From positions 2,000,882 to 2,064,881 of the forward strand of contig NZ_BMGB01000001.1 in assembly GCF_014639655.1 (NCBI RefSeq): a DNA stretch of 64,000 nucleotides, in the 5' to 3' direction. Position 1 is the stretch's first letter, and each line of letters begins with the position of its first letter. Positions 17,760 to 27,397 of this stretch are shown here, piece by piece. Source of the stretch: Conyzicola nivalis (GTDB lineage Bacteria; Actinomycetota; Actinomycetes; Actinomycetales; Microbacteriaceae). Made by a program: the position numbers and the translations under genes. The notes beneath the pieces were generated by a model, which saw only the letters and a list, made by a program, of their open reading frames with translations, did not search any database and was not told the DNA's origin.

Positions 17760-19284
17760 TGGAAGTCTCCATGGTCATGAGCTTGATGAGGGATTCGGGG
17801 TTGGCCTCGGCGATGGGGAGTTCGCCGGTGATGGTGCCCTCGGAGAGGGCGTAGATGCGGTCGCAGATTCCGAGCAGTTCCGGCAGCTCCGAAGAGATGA
17901 CGATGATGCCTTTGCCGGATGCCGCGAGCCGGTTGATGATCGTGTAGATCTCGTACTTCGCGCCCACGTCGATACCGCGGGTCGGCTCGTCGAGGATGAG
18001 CACGTCGGGATCGGAGTAGATCCACTTGCTCAGCACGACCTTCTGCTGGTTGCCGCCCGAGAGCTTGCCGGTCTTGGCGAGCACCGTGGGGGCCTTGATG
18101 TTCATGCTCGTGCGGTACTCGTTCGCGACCTTGAACTCCTCGTTGTCGCTCACCAGCCCGCCGCGCACCAGCTTGCCGAGCGAGGCCATCGAGATATTGC
18201 GCTTGATGTCTTCGATCAGGTTGAGGCCGTAGGTCTTGCGGTCTTCGGTGGCGTAGGCGAGCCCGTTGGCGATGGCCTCCGACACCGTGCGGGTCTTGAT
18301 CTCCTTGCCGCTCTTGAAGACCTTGCCCGAGATGCGCGAGCCGTACGAGCGCCCGAAGAGGCTCATCGCGAACTCGGTGCGGCCGGCACCCATAAGGCCG
18401 GCGATGCCGACGATCTCGCCCTTGCGCACGTTGATGCTCACGTTGTTGACGATGACGCGCGAGGGGTCCTGCGGGTGGTGGGCGGTCCAGTTCTCGACCC
18501 GCAGGATCTCCTCGCCGATGTGCGGCGTGTGATCGGGGTAGCGGTGTTCGAGGTCGCGGCCGACCATGTCCTTGATGATGCGGTCTTCCGTGACGTCGGC
18601 CTTGGCGATCGTTTCGATCGTCTTGCCGTCGCGGATCACGGTGACCGTGTCCGAGATCTTCTTGATCTCGTTGAGCTTGTGGGAAATGATGATCGACGTG
18701 ATGCCCTGCTCCTTGAGGTGCAGGATCAGGTCGAGCAGGTGTGCCGAGTCCTCGTCGTTGAGCGCCGCGGTCGGTTCATCCAGAATCAGCAGCTTCACCC
18801 GCTTGGAGAGCGCCTTCGCGATCTCCACAAGCTGCTGCTTGCCGACACCGATGTCCATGACCTTGGTGGTCGGGTTTTCCTTGAGGCCGACGCGGGCGAG
18901 CAGTTTCGCGGCTTCCTGGTTGGCCTTGTTCCAGTCGATGAGCCCGAGCGCACCCTTGACCTCGTTGTTGAGGAAGATGTTCTCGGCGATCGAGAGGTAG
19001 GGGCTCAGGGCGAGCTCCTGGTGGATGATGACGATGCCCTTCGCCTCGCTGTCGCGGATGTCGCGGAACTCGACGGTCTCGTCTTCGTAGACGATGTCGC
19101 CCTCGTAGGTCCCGTGCGGGTACACGCCGGACAGCACCTTCATGAGGGTGGATTTTCCCGCGCCGTTTTCGCCGCAGATCGCGTGGATCTCGCCTCTGGC
19201 CACCTCGAGGGTGACGTCCTGCAGCGCTTTTACGCCGGGAAAGGTCTTGGTGATCGACCGCATTTCCAGGATGTTCGTGGTCAC
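17752..19284 (-). CDS. Multiple-monosaccharide ABC transporter ATPase (GguA/MmsA-type)
   Basis: A duplicated ATP-binding protein of 510 residues. Domain 1 has [12 protein letters not shown] and [12 protein letters not shown]. Domain 2 has the degenerate P-loop [23 protein letters not shown] and [13 protein letters not shown]. The GTG at 19284 has GGAAG upstream. A strong hairpin lies between it and the binding-protein gene. It energises uptake of pentoses or other monosaccharides with the gguB-type permease. Confidence 0.92.
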   Translation of the reverse strand: MTTNILEMRSITKTFPGVKALQDVTLEVARGEIHAICGENGAGKSTLMKVLSGVYPHGTYEGDIVYEDETVEFRDIRDSEAKGIVIIHQELALSPYLSIAENIFLNNEVKGALGLIDWNKANQEAAKLLARVGLKENPTTKVMDIGVGKQQLVEIAKALSKRVKLLILDEPTAALNDEDSAHLLDLILHLKEQGITSIIISHKLNEIKKISDTVTVIRDGKTIETIAKADVTEDRIIKDMVGRDLEHRYPDHTPHIGEEILRVENWTAHHPQDPSRVIVNNVSINVRKGEIVGIAGLMGAGRTEFAMSLFGRSYGSRISGKVFKSGKEIKTRTVSEAIANGLAYATEDRKTYGLNLIEDIKRNISMASLGKLVRGGLVSDNEEFKVANEYRTSMNIKAPTVLAKTGKLSGGNQQKVVLSKWIYSDPDVLILDEPTRGIDVGAKYEIYTIINRLAASGKGIIVISSELPELLGICDRIYALSEGTITGELPIAEANPESLIKLMTMETSND

Positions 19285-19327
19285 TGTGTGTGCCGGCTTC
19301 CTTGAAAAGAAAAAGTGAGTGGTGGAT

Positions 19328-19361
19328 GCCGGTGCCGGGGAGTCGCCTCCCCGGCACCGGC
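19328..19361 (-). other. Intercistronic hairpin after chvE-like gene
   Basis: Perfect 15-bp stem (19328-19342 with 19347-19361, loop TCGC) in the 94-bp gap between the solute-binding-protein gene and the ATPase gene. On the transcribed strand a pyrimidine/T-rich stretch (TTTTTCTTTTC) follows about 13 bases later, so partial termination is possible. Confidence 0.75.
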
Positions 19362-19378
19362 GGGTGAGATCAGCGGAC

Positions 19379-20503
19379 TTAGCCGTTGACCTCTGCTTCG
19401 GTCCAGTAGCCGGTGTCGATGAGTGCGGACTGGATGTTGTCCTTCACCACGATGACGGGCTCGAGGAGGTAGGACGGGACGTCCTTGACATTGTTGTTGT
19501 AGGTGCTGTCGTCGTTCGTCTCGACGGTGTCACCGTTGAGAGCCGCGACGGCCATGTCGGCCGCCTTCTTGGCCAGCTCGCGCGTGTCCTTGAAGATGGT
19601 CGCGTACTGCTCGCCCGAGTTGATGGCCTTGACCGAGTCGATCTCGGCGTCCTGGCCGGAGATGATCGGCCATTCGTCGCCCAGCGAGTAACCGGCGTCC
19701 TGAAGGGCGCCGATGATTCCACGGGAGATGCCGTCGTACGGGGAGAGGACCGCGTTGACGGTGGTGCCGTCAGAGTAGTTCGCGGTGAGGAGGTCCTCCA
19801 TGCGGCTCTGTGCGGTCTCGCCGTCCCAGCGGAGCGTCGCCGCCTGCTCGATCGAGGTCTGGTTGCTCTTCACAACGAGGGTGCCCTCGTCGATGAAGGG
19901 CTGCAGCACGTCCATTGCTCCGTTGAAGAAGAAGAACGCGTTGTTGTCGTCGAGCGATCCGGCGAACAGTTCGATGTTGAACGGGCCGGCGGGTGCGCCC
20001 TCGATCGGGGTTCCGTCGAGTTCGACGAGTCCGAGACCGTTGAGCAGCGACCATGCCTGCTGGTTACCGACGAGCTCGTTGTCGAAGGTGGCGTAGTAGT
20101 CGACGTTCTCGGTGTCCATGAGCAGACGGTCGTAGGCGATGACGGGGATCTCCGCATCGGCCGCGTCGGCCAGGATGTTCGTGAGCGTGGTGCCGTCGAT
20201 CGAGGCGACGATCAGGGCTTCCGCGCCCTTGGTGATCATGTTCTCGATCTGGCTGACCTGGGTGGGGATGTCGTCTTCGGCGTACTGCAGGTCGACCTTG
20301 TAGCCCTGGTCTTCCAGCGCCTTCTTGACGGCGTCGCCGTCGGCGATCCAGCGCTCGGACGACTTGGTGGGCATCGCGACGCCGATGAGCGCGCCGCCTC
20401 CCTCGCCCGAACCGGAGTCTCCGCCGGATCCTCCGGAGCAGGCCGCGAGGCTCGCGACCATGGCGCCAGCTGCGACGAGCGAAAGAATAGCTCTCTTCTT
20501 CAC
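19379..20503 (-). CDS. chvE: Multiple-monosaccharide-binding lipoprotein (ChvE-type)
   Basis: A 374-residue periplasmic-binding-protein-fold lipoprotein; lipobox LAAC, Cys22. Segments [33 protein letters not shown] and VIAYDRLLM are typical of ChvE/XylF. The GTG at 20503 has AAGGAA upstream. It lies 116 bp after araA on the same strand, which points to L-arabinose (or xylose/galactose, which ChvE proteins also bind). Confidence 0.9.
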   Translation of the reverse strand: MKKRAILSLVAAGAMVASLAACSGGSGGDSGSGEGGGALIGVAMPTKSSERWIADGDAVKKALEDQGYKVDLQYAEDDIPTQVSQIENMITKGAEALIVASIDGTTLTNILADAADAEIPVIAYDRLLMDTENVDYYATFDNELVGNQQAWSLLNGLGLVELDGTPIEGAPAGPFNIELFAGSLDDNNAFFFFNGAMDVLQPFIDEGTLVVKSNQTSIEQAATLRWDGETAQSRMEDLLTANYSDGTTVNAVLSPYDGISRGIIGALQDAGYSLGDEWPIISGQDAEIDSVKAINSGEQYATIFKDTRELAKKAADMAVAALNGDTVETNDDSTYNNNVKDVPSYLLEPVIVVKDNIQSALIDTGYWTEAEVNG

Positions 20504-20547
20504 TGTGTGTTCCTTTCAAATGATGGACATCGTTGTCTGGTGCATCA

Positions 20548-20573
20548 ACCCGGTTTGTCCATTACAACCGGGT
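20548..20573 (-). other. Stem-loop between araA and chvE-like gene
   Basis: ACCCGGTT (20548-20555) and AACCGGGT (20566-20573) form an 8-bp stem with a 10-base loop. No T-run follows on the transcribed strand. It could attenuate read-through from the ara genes into the transporter or serve as an mRNA processing site. Confidence 0.4.
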
Positions 20574-20619
20574 CCCGCCGGGGCCGAAAGGGCCGTCCCT
20601 GGCAAGCTTTTTGGGGTTA

Positions 20620-22140
20620 CTAGATGGCCTGCGCCAACCGGTAGTACGCGGAGTTCCACTTCACTTCGTGGGCGAAAGACCGCTTGGTCGTGTTCTCGTC
20701 GATGATGAGCAGTTCGGTGCGGGCGATCTCGGCGAAGTCTTCCCACGCCTCGACGCCGATCGCGGTGGAGAGCACCGTGTGGTGCGCGGCCCCCGCGGTG
20801 AGCCAGGCGGTCGCGGATGTCGCGAGGTCGGGCGCAGGCTTCCACACTGCCCGGGCGACCGGGAGGTGAGGGAGCGGCGCCGGGAGGTCGACGACCTCGA
20901 CAACGTTGGCCACGAGTCGGAAGCGGTCGCGCATGTCGGACAGCGCGACGACCACGCCGGCACCAGCGTCGGTGTCGAAGACGAGGCGCACGGGGTCTTC
21001 GCGCCCGCCGATGCCGAGCGGGTGGATCTCGAGGCTCGGCTTCTTCGTGGTGAGCGACGGGCAGATCTCGAGCATGTGGGCGCCGAGGATCGTCTCTTCG
21101 CCGGGCACGAGGTTGTAGGTGTAGTCCTCCATGAGCGAGGCGCCGCCGGGCAGCCCCGCGCCCATGACCTTCGCGGCGCGGATGAGAACGGCCGTCTTCC
21201 AGTCGCCCTCGCCGCCGAAGCCGTAGCCGTCGGCCATCAGCCGCTGCACGGCCAGGCCGGGAAGCTGGCGCAGTCCGCCGAGGTCCTCGAAGCTGGTGGT
21301 GAACGCGGTGAAGCCGCCCTCCTCGAGGAAGGAGCGCAGGCCGAGCTCGATGCGTGCGCCGTAGCGCAGCGACTCGTGGCGGTCGCCGTCGGGCAGGAGC
21401 TCGGGGACGACGTCGTACGACTCGAGGTAGACGGCGACGAGGGCGTCGACGTCTGCGTCCGACGCGGCATCCACCCGCTCTACGAGTTCGTTGACACCCC
21501 ACGTGTTGACGCTCACACCGAAGCGGATCTCGGCCTCGGTCTTGTCGCCCTCGGTGACGGCGACGTTGCGCATGTTGTCGCCGAAGCGGGCGAGCTTCAT
21601 GCCCTGCGTCGCGACCCAGCCGGACGCCGCGCGGGTCCAAGTGCCGACCTGCGCGGTGACGACGGGGTTGGTGGCGTGGCCGACGACGGTCTTGCGCGGC
21701 ACGTTCATGCGGCTCGCGATGTAGCCGAACTCGCGGTCGCCGTGCGCGGCCTGGTTGAGGTTCATGAAATCGAAGTCGATCTCGGCCCAGGGCAGCTCGA
21801 CGTTGGCCTGCGTGTGCAGGTGCAGGAACGGCTTGCGCAGCGCGTCGAGCCCGTGGATCCACATTTTGGCGGGGCTGAAGGTGTGCATCCACGCGATGAC
21901 TCCGACGACCGTGTCATCCGTCGTCGCGTCGAGCATCGCCCGGCGGATGGCGTCCGAGCTCTTGAGCACCGGCTTCCAGACGATCGTGACGGGAATGTCG
22001 CTCGACTCGTTGAGCAGGCGCACCACCTCCTGCGACTGCTCGGCCACCTGGCGCAGCGTGTCGTCGCCGTAGAGGTCCTGGCTGCCGGTGAGGAACCAGA
22101 CCTCGTTCGTCGCGAGGTCGGGGATGATCGAGGTGGTCAC
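20620..22140 (-). CDS. araA: L-arabinose isomerase
   Basis: A 506-residue enzyme converting L-arabinose to L-ribulose with a divalent metal. Active-site segments are visible: [27 protein letters not shown] (Glu), [12 protein letters not shown] (His) and [10 protein letters not shown] (His), plus the substrate-side [16 protein letters not shown]. The GTG start at 22140 overlaps the araD stop by 4 bp. Third gene of araB-araD-araA. Confidence 0.97.
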   Translation of the reverse strand: MTTSIIPDLATNEVWFLTGSQDLYGDDTLRQVAEQSQEVVRLLNESSDIPVTIVWKPVLKSSDAIRRAMLDATTDDTVVGVIAWMHTFSPAKMWIHGLDALRKPFLHLHTQANVELPWAEIDFDFMNLNQAAHGDREFGYIASRMNVPRKTVVGHATNPVVTAQVGTWTRAASGWVATQGMKLARFGDNMRNVAVTEGDKTEAEIRFGVSVNTWGVNELVERVDAASDADVDALVAVYLESYDVVPELLPDGDRHESLRYGARIELGLRSFLEEGGFTAFTTSFEDLGGLRQLPGLAVQRLMADGYGFGGEGDWKTAVLIRAAKVMGAGLPGGASLMEDYTYNLVPGEETILGAHMLEICPSLTTKKPSLEIHPLGIGGREDPVRLVFDTDAGAGVVVALSDMRDRFRLVANVVEVVDLPAPLPHLPVARAVWKPAPDLATSATAWLTAGAAHHTVLSTAIGVEAWEDFAEIARTELLIIDENTTKRSFAHEVKWNSAYYRLAQAI

Positions 22141-22847
22141 TTGAGTGCTCCTGTGGGTTCTTGGCCGTAGACGTTCTGGTAGCGGTCGAACAGCGAATCG
22201 ATGGCCGACTGGGCGATGGGCAGCGGGGCGCCGAGCTGGCGCGAGATGTGCACGGTCTTGGCCACGTCCTCGGCCATGACGGCCGCCTTGACCGCGTCTT
22301 TCGCGTTCTTGCCGATCGTGAACACGCCGTGGTTCTGCATGAGCACGGCGCGCGAGCGGTGTCCGGCGAGGGTCTCGACCACGCCGCGGCCGATCGAGTC
22401 ATCGCCGATGATCGCGAACGGGCCGACCGGGATCTCGCCGCCGAACTCGTCGGCCATGGCGGTGATGACGCACGGGACGGCCTCGCCGCGGGCGGCCCAG
22501 GCGGTGGCGTAGGTGGAGTGCGTGTGCACGACTCCGCCGACCTCGGGCATGTTGCGGTAGATGTAGGCGTGCGCGGCGGTGTCGCTCGATGGGCTGCGGT
22601 CGGAGCCGGGCGTGCTGGGGATGACGTTGCCGTCGAGGTCGCACAGGATCTGGTTCTCGGGGCTGAGGTCGTCGTAGGAGACGCCCGACGGCTTGATCAC
22701 GAACAGGTCGGCGCCGGGAACGCGGCCGGAGACGTTGCCGCCCGTCCAGACCACGAGTTCGTAACGCACGAGTTCCTCGTGCAGTCGGGCCACGTCGTCG
22801 CGGGTGCGCGCGATCGCGACCTGGATTTCGGGAGAGAAGGCGGTCAT
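22137..22847 (-). CDS. araD: L-ribulose-5-phosphate 4-epimerase
   Basis: A 236-residue class II aldolase-fold zinc enzyme that makes D-xylulose-5-phosphate from L-ribulose-5-phosphate. It has the phosphate-binding [10 protein letters not shown], zinc ligands [12 protein letters not shown] and the third His in [10 protein letters not shown]. Its length matches the E. coli enzyme (231). It overlaps both araB (4 bp) and araA (4 bp). Confidence 0.96.
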   Translation of the reverse strand: MTAFSPEIQVAIARTRDDVARLHEELVRYELVVWTGGNVSGRVPGADLFVIKPSGVSYDDLSPENQILCDLDGNVIPSTPGSDRSPSSDTAAHAYIYRNMPEVGGVVHTHSTYATAWAARGEAVPCVITAMADEFGGEIPVGPFAIIGDDSIGRGVVETLAGHRSRAVLMQNHGVFTIGKNAKDAVKAAVMAEDVAKTVHISRQLGAPLPIAQSAIDSLFDRYQNVYGQEPTGALK

Positions 22848-24502
22848 TTCGTCGTTCCTGTCGGCGTGAGGGCGGCGACCGCGGCGCGCTCGACGGCGAG
22901 GCCGGCGCGGTAGTCGTCGAGGTAGGTGGCGAAGCCCGCGACGTCCGTGGCATCCGGGGCTACGGTCTCAAAGACCGCACCGGCGAAGACGCGGTCGCGC
23001 AGGTAGGCGTCGAGGGTCTCGGATGACTCGGACGCGGCAAACGCCGCGAGCACGGCCATGCCCCACGCGCCGCCCTCCGAGGCGGTGTGGGCCACGGCGA
23101 CCGGTGCGTCGAGCGCGCCGGCGAGGAAGCGCTGGGCGACACCGGCGGTGCGGAACATGCCCCCGTGGGCGAACATCTGGTCGAGCCCGACGCGCTCGCC
23201 CTCCAGCACGCGCATGCCGAGGGCGAGGGTGCCGAACACGCCGTAGAGCTGCGCCCGCATGAAGTTGGGGAGGGTGAGGCGGCTGTCGGGCGTGCGCACG
23301 ACGAGCGGGCGGCCCTCGTCGAGGCCCGCGATCGGCTCGCCGGCGAGGTGGTTGTAGGCGAGCAGTCCGCCCGCGTCTGCCTCGCCGTCGAGTGCCGCGC
23401 GGAAGAGCACGTCGAACACCGCGTCGGAGTCGAGCGGGCTGCCGGCTGCCGCCGCGAAGCTGCCGAACAGCCCGGCCCAGGCGGCGAGCTCGCTGGCACC
23501 GTTGTTGCAGTGCACCATCGCGACCGGGTCGCCGGCCGGGGTGGTGACGAGGTCGAGTTCGTGGTGCACGCTCGTGAGCGGGCGCTCGAGCACGACCATC
23601 GCGAAGATGCTCGTTCCGGCGCTGACGTTGCCGGTGCGCGGGGCGACGGAGTTCGTGGCGACCATGCCGGTTCCGGCGTCGCCCTCGGGCGGCGCCAGCA
23701 CCGCGCCGGCTCGCAGGGTGCCGGTCGGGTCGAGCAGTGCGGCACCCTCGGCGGTGAGCACGCCGGCGTTCTGGCCGGCGACGAGCACCTCGGGCAGCAG
23801 GGCGGCGAGGTCGAGCGCGGGCACGCGCGCCTCGTACTTCTCGAGCAGTGCGGCTTCGTAGGTTTTTGTGGCCGCGTCGATCGGGAACATGCCGGACGCG
23901 TCGCCGACACCGAGCACCTTGCGGCCGGTGAGACGCCAGTGCACGTACCCGGCGAGGGTCGTGACGAAGTCGAGATCGGCGACGTGGGGCTCGTCGTCGA
24001 TGACCGCCTGGTGCAGGTGGGCGATCGACCAGCGCAGGGGGATGTTCAGGCCGAACAGCTCGGTGAGCTCGGCGGCCGCGACGCCCGTGGTCGTGTTGCG
24101 CCAGGTGCGGAACGGCACGAGCTGCTCGCCGGCGTGGTCGAAGGCGAGGTAGCCGTGCATCATCGCCGAGACGCCCACGGCGCCGAAGCCGTCGGGGCGC
24201 ACGCCGTAGCGCGCCTCGGCGTCGGAGACCAGGTCGGCGTAGGCGGCGCGGATGCCCGACCAGGCGTCGTCGAGGGAGTAGGTCCAGACGCGGTCGACGA
24301 ACGCATTCTCCCACTCGTGGCTGCCCACGGCGAGAACCGCCGCGTCGTCGCCGATCAGGCAGATCTTGATGCGGGTCGAGCCGAGCTCGATGCCGAGAGA
24401 GGTGCGGCCGGCCGTGATGGCTGCGGCGGCTTGCGAGAGCGTTCCGGGACCGACGCCGACGGTGGACTGCACGTCGGCTGCTGGCTCGGTGGGGGTGCTC
24501 AC
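22844..24502 (-). CDS. araB: Ribulokinase (FGGY family)
   Basis: A 552-residue sugar kinase, assigned to L-ribulose from its place as first gene of araB-D-A. FGGY features include GIELGSTRIKICLIG at the N-terminus, VSAMMHGYLAFD, GDAGTGMVATNSV around the catalytic Asp, and ASEGGAWGMAVLAAF in the C-terminal domain. The sequence looks like the xylulokinase-related variant common in actinobacterial ara operons rather than classical enterobacterial AraB. The GTG at 24502 lies 56 bp downstream of a palindromic operator. Confidence 0.9.
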   Translation of the reverse strand: MSTPTEPAADVQSTVGVGPGTLSQAAAAITAGRTSLGIELGSTRIKICLIGDDAAVLAVGSHEWENAFVDRVWTYSLDDAWSGIRAAYADLVSDAEARYGVRPDGFGAVGVSAMMHGYLAFDHAGEQLVPFRTWRNTTTGVAAAELTELFGLNIPLRWSIAHLHQAVIDDEPHVADLDFVTTLAGYVHWRLTGRKVLGVGDASGMFPIDAATKTYEAALLEKYEARVPALDLAALLPEVLVAGQNAGVLTAEGAALLDPTGTLRAGAVLAPPEGDAGTGMVATNSVAPRTGNVSAGTSIFAMVVLERPLTSVHHELDLVTTPAGDPVAMVHCNNGASELAAWAGLFGSFAAAAGSPLDSDAVFDVLFRAALDGEADAGGLLAYNHLAGEPIAGLDEGRPLVVRTPDSRLTLPNFMRAQLYGVFGTLALGMRVLEGERVGLDQMFAHGGMFRTAGVAQRFLAGALDAPVAVAHTASEGGAWGMAVLAAFAASESSETLDAYLRDRVFAGAVFETVAPDATDVAGFATYLDDYRAGLAVERAAVAALTPTGTTK

Positions 24503-24557
24503 TCTACGGACCTCATTGTCTGCTGCTCTTGCGGGTTGTGCGGGGTGTGTGACACCC

Positions 24558-24577
24558 GAATGTGACCGTTCACATTC
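24558..24577. promoter_or_regulatory. Operator GAATGTGA-CCGT-TCACATTC before araB
   Basis: Perfect 8-bp arms around CCGT, 56 bp upstream of araB. The same sequence type (ATGTGTACGTTCACAT) lies 31 bp upstream of the LacI gene at 25027-26040. This indicates one AraR-like repressor controlling both the ara operon and itself. Confidence 0.75.
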
Positions 24578-24593
24578 AACTCCGCAATGTTAC

Positions 24594-24610
24594 ATGCGAA
24601 ACGGTCACAT
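24594..24610. promoter_or_regulatory. Possible second, weaker operator half-site pair before araB
   Basis: ATGCGAAACGGTCACAT resembles the stronger box at 24558-24577 with one mismatch per arm and one extra central base. The centre-to-centre distance of about 34 bp (roughly three helical turns) would suit cooperative repression. Confidence 0.4.
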
Positions 24611-24712
24611 CTGTCAAGGCCCGAAGGTCACGGCCCGGTAACGCGTGCCCCGCCCGCGCCGTCGCCCGTGCCCCCGCGCCCGCCACCACCGCCACCGCCG
24701 CGCCAACCACCG

Positions 24713-24801
24713 CCGTGCCAAATGCAGGAGAAACCCGTCCGAGTCACACGTTGGCGCGGATGCGCGCCCCTCCCCGGCGAAATCTCCTGCATTTGGCACG
24801 G
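24713..24801. repeat. Dyad element A (19-bp arms, 51-base loop)
   Basis: Perfect arms 24713-24731 (containing GCCAAATGCAGGAGA) and 24783-24801. Element B (24912-24995) has nearly the same arm sequence and a related loop, both loops carrying GCGGATGC at the same offset (24756 and 24953). The arms are AT-richer than the surroundings. It is not a terminator: no adjacent T-run and a long loop. Confidence 0.75.
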
Positions 24802-24911
24802 GGAGGGCGGCGGGTGGGGCCACGCCGGAGGGCGACTCGTGGATGTCACGGCCACCCCGCGCCCGGGCGCGAGCCGCGGCATCCGCCTCGCACCTCCCCC
24901 GCCCTCGCATG

Positions 24912-24995
24912 TGCCAAATGAAGGAGAAACCACGTGCCCGTCACCCGTTCACGCGGATGCACGGCCGTCGCGAGCGAAATCTCCTTCATTTGGCA
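24912..24995. repeat. Dyad element B (16-bp arms, 52-base loop)
   Basis: Perfect arms TGCCAAATGAAGGAGA (24912-24927) and its reverse complement (24980-24995). It is a diverged copy of element A in the same orientation. The one base that differs in the shared arm (C in A, A in B) is changed on both sides, so pairing is kept. That compensated change suggests the paired form or the palindrome itself is selected, or that the arm was copied. Confidence 0.75.
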
Positions 24996-25026
24996 GAGGA
25001 AGCCGTCGGGCGGGAGGCGCGGCGGG

Positions 25027-26040
25027 CTAGCGGCGCGGCGCGGCCGTCGACGAGCGCACGACGAGTTCGGGCGCGATCTGGTCGTGGTCCTGGCCGGTTC
25101 CCCCGCTGAGCTCCGAGAGCAAGAGGGCGACGGCGCGACGGCCGATCTCGGCGAAGTTCTGGCGCACGGTGGTGAGCGGCGGTGAGAAGTGCGCGGCCTC
25201 GGGGATGTCGTCGAAGCCGACCACGCTGATGTCGCCGGGAACGTCGAGCCCCGACTCGCGGCAGGCGTGCATGAACCCCAGCGCCATCTGGTCGTTGCCC
25301 GCGAACACCGCGGTGAAATCGCGGAAACGCAGCAACTCGAGCCCGGCGTAATATCCGAAGTGGGCGCTCCAGTCGCCGAGGATCGGTGCCCGGGTGCGCA
25401 GCTCGGCCTCGTTGATCTCCTCGAGGAAACCCTGCATCCGGGCATCCGCCTCGATCCAGTCCTGCGGGCCCGAGATATGCGTGATCTCGGTGTGCCCCAG
25501 CTCGATCAGGTGCCGGGTGGCCAGCCGCGCGCCCGCCACCTGGTCGACCGAGAGGCTGTGCCCGAGGTTGCGTCCGGTCGACTCGAGCGTGACGTAGGGC
25601 ACGTTGATCGACAGGTCGCTGAGCGCGTCGAACACGCGCGCCTGGGGCGCGATGACGACGAGCGCCTCGACCGCTTGGCTGAGCAGGTAGTCGATGGCCG
25701 ACTTGATCGAGGAGTAGTCGCCGGATGACACGCTGGTGATACTGAGTCGGTACCCGGCCTCACGCGCCGCGATCTCGATCGCGTTGACACTGGTCGTCGG
25801 CCCGTAGTGGGCGGTCTGCGACGACAGCACGCCGATGGTGCGGGTGCGGCTGGTGACGAGGGCGCGGGCGGCCTGGTTGGGCCGGTAGCCGATCTCGGAG
25901 ATGACGTCGAGCACCCGTTGCCTCGTCGACGCCTTGATGCTCGGGCTGTCGTTGAGAACGCGGGAGACGGTCTGGTAGGAGACTCCGGCGAGAGCGGCGA
26001 CATCGCGGATGTTGGGCGCGCGAACCTTCTCCGGCTCCAT
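25027..26040 (-). CDS. LacI-family regulator, AraR-like
   Basis: 337 residues from the ATG at 26040 (a GTG at 26046 is also possible). HTH DVAALAGVSYQTVSRVLNDSP near residues 13-33; ligand domain begins TIGVLSSQTAHYGPTT. It is paralogous to the regulator at 8926-9933. The shared palindrome in front of this gene and in front of araB makes it the likely repressor of araBDA and the following transporter. Effector probably L-arabinose or an arabinose-containing oligomer (inferred). Confidence 0.85.
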   Translation of the reverse strand: MEPEKVRAPNIRDVAALAGVSYQTVSRVLNDSPSIKASTRQRVLDVISEIGYRPNQAARALVTSRTRTIGVLSSQTAHYGPTTSVNAIEIAAREAGYRLSITSVSSGDYSSIKSAIDYLLSQAVEALVVIAPQARVFDALSDLSINVPYVTLESTGRNLGHSLSVDQVAGARLATRHLIELGHTEITHISGPQDWIEADARMQGFLEEINEAELRTRAPILGDWSAHFGYYAGLELLRFRDFTAVFAGNDQMALGFMHACRESGLDVPGDISVVGFDDIPEAAHFSPPLTTVRQNFAEIGRRAVALLLSELSGGTGQDHDQIAPELVVRSSTAAPRR

Positions 26041-26070
26041 GGTCACTCGAGATACCCGACTTCGTTGGCG

Positions 26071-26086
26071 ATGTGTACGTTCACAT
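26071..26086. promoter_or_regulatory. Autoregulatory operator ATGTGTACGTTCACAT
   Basis: A 16-bp palindrome with one mismatched pair, followed by TC, matching the araB operator. It lies 30 bp upstream of the LacI start. Confidence 0.7.
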
Positions 26087-26155
26087 TCGAATGTCTTCCA
26101 TTATGCACGGAAGCCCCTGAGGCCCAGGATCGGGCCGGTTCGCAGGGCAAAAGGA

Positions 26156-26189
26156 AAGGCCGGTCGCACCCGAGGGTGCGACCGGCCTT
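26156..26189 (-). terminator. Terminator after chvE-like gene of the second transporter
   Basis: 16-bp near-continuous stem (26156-26171 / 26174-26189, CGAG tip) followed on the transcribed strand by TTTCCTTTT. It ends the 30300-26204 operon just before the LacI promoter. Confidence 0.88.
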
Positions 26190-26203
26190 CACCGTTTTGC
26201 TAC

Positions 26204-27307
26204 TTAGCCGTTGACGAGGGCGAGAAGCTCCTCGTTGTCGGCGTACGCCTCAGCGGCGTTCTCCTTGGTGACGATGACCGGCTCGAGGTAGAGCGTCGCG
26301 ACGTCAACGTTGCCGTTGTTCGTCTCGTCGGTCGTGTCGGGCTCGTCGCCGGCCTGCAGCGCCTGAGCCATCTCGATCGCGGTCTGAACGAGCGCGCGGG
26401 TGTCCTTGTAGATGGTCGAGTACTGCTCGCCCGACATGATCAGCGGGATCGAGGCGGCCTCGGAGTCCTGACCGGTGACGATCGGAAGGTCGGCCTGTCC
26501 GGCATCCTGCACCGAGGTGATGATGGCGCGGGCGAGGGTGTCGTTCGGCGAGAGGACGCCGTCGACGGTCTCCGACTGGTACGTGCCCTGCATCAGGGTG
26601 TCCATGCGGCGCTGAGCGTTCTCGGGCTTCCAGCCGTCGGTCGCCGTCTGGGCGATGTCGACCTGGCCGGAAACGACCTTGAGCGTTCCGTCGTCGATCT
26701 TCGGCTGGAGAACGTCCATCGCACCCTCGAAGAAGACGGGGGCGTTGGCGTCGTCCGACGAGCCCGAGAAGAGCTCGATGTTGTAGGTGTCCTTGTCCGG
26801 GAACTTCGCGGCGAGACCGTCGAGCAGGGCCTGGCCCTGCAGCTGGCCGACCTTGAAGTTGTCGAAGGCGACGTAGTAGTCGACCGCGTCGGAGTTCAGG
26901 ATGAGACGGTCGTACGCGACGACGATGGCGCCGGCGTCGCGGGCTTCCTGCACCTGCGTGCCGAGCTGGGCGCCGTCCTTGGCACCGATGATGATGACCT
27001 TGGCGCCGTTGGTGACCATGGTCGAGATCTGCTGCTGCTGGTCGGCGACAGCGTTGCTGGCACCCGCGTACTGCACGTCGGCTTCGAAGCCGGCCTCTGC
27101 GAGACCGTCCTCGAACAGGCCGCCGGCGAGAACCCAGTTCTCACTGGTCTTGTCGGGAAGGGCCACGCCGATGAGCGAGTTGGCCTCGAAGCCGCTGCCG
27201 GCCTCGGTGCCCGCGTCGCCGCCTCGGCCGCTGTCGCTCGAGCAGCCGGTGAGGCCGAGTGCCGCTACGGCGACGAACGCGCCGGTAGCAAGAAGGATCT
27301 TCTTCAT
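26204..27307 (-). CDS. Monosaccharide-binding lipoprotein, second ChvE/XylF-type
   Basis: A 367-residue lipoprotein (lipobox LTGC, Cys22). It has GVALPDKTSENWVLAGG, QISTMVTNGAKVIIIGAKDG and VVAYDRLIL, so it is paralogous to the binding protein at 19379-20503 but clearly diverged. Here it is the last gene of its operon, after ATPase and permease, and is closed by a strong terminator. Ligand unknown; D-xylose is plausible because the upstream neighbour is a ROK (XylR-type) repressor. Confidence 0.88.
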   Translation of the reverse strand: MKKILLATGAFVAVAALGLTGCSSDSGRGGDAGTEAGSGFEANSLIGVALPDKTSENWVLAGGLFEDGLAEAGFEADVQYAGASNAVADQQQQISTMVTNGAKVIIIGAKDGAQLGTQVQEARDAGAIVVAYDRLILNSDAVDYYVAFDNFKVGQLQGQALLDGLAAKFPDKDTYNIELFSGSSDDANAPVFFEGAMDVLQPKIDDGTLKVVSGQVDIAQTATDGWKPENAQRRMDTLMQGTYQSETVDGVLSPNDTLARAIITSVQDAGQADLPIVTGQDSEAASIPLIMSGEQYSTIYKDTRALVQTAIEMAQALQAGDEPDTTDETNNGNVDVATLYLEPVIVTKENAAEAYADNEELLALVNG

Positions 27308-27397
27308 TGGGATCTCTTTCTTTCTGTTCTGTGTTGGTTTGGTGCGTTGGGTGGAGCTGATTCTCCGGTGGTGGATCAGTGTGGTGAGTCTGTGGTG

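Larger units (their letters stand above)
24611..25026. other. Gene-free region with two related dyad elements
   Basis: About 416 bp between the araB control region and the stop of the LacI gene. There is no credible ORF, although chance frames are open in several directions. It holds the two long-arm inverted repeats at 24713-24801 and 24912-24995, and a C/G-rich low-complexity stretch (CCACCACCGCCACC) at about 24681-24700. Confidence 0.6.

Noticed and set aside
24713-24995. Dyads A and B as rho-independent terminators
   Set aside because: Loops of 51-52 bases and no T-tract; position is after neither gene end in a usable way.
24562-25445. Several small open frames in the region behind the AraR-like gene
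   Set aside because: They read through the dyad arms, are Arg/Pro-rich in every frame and have no ribosome site.
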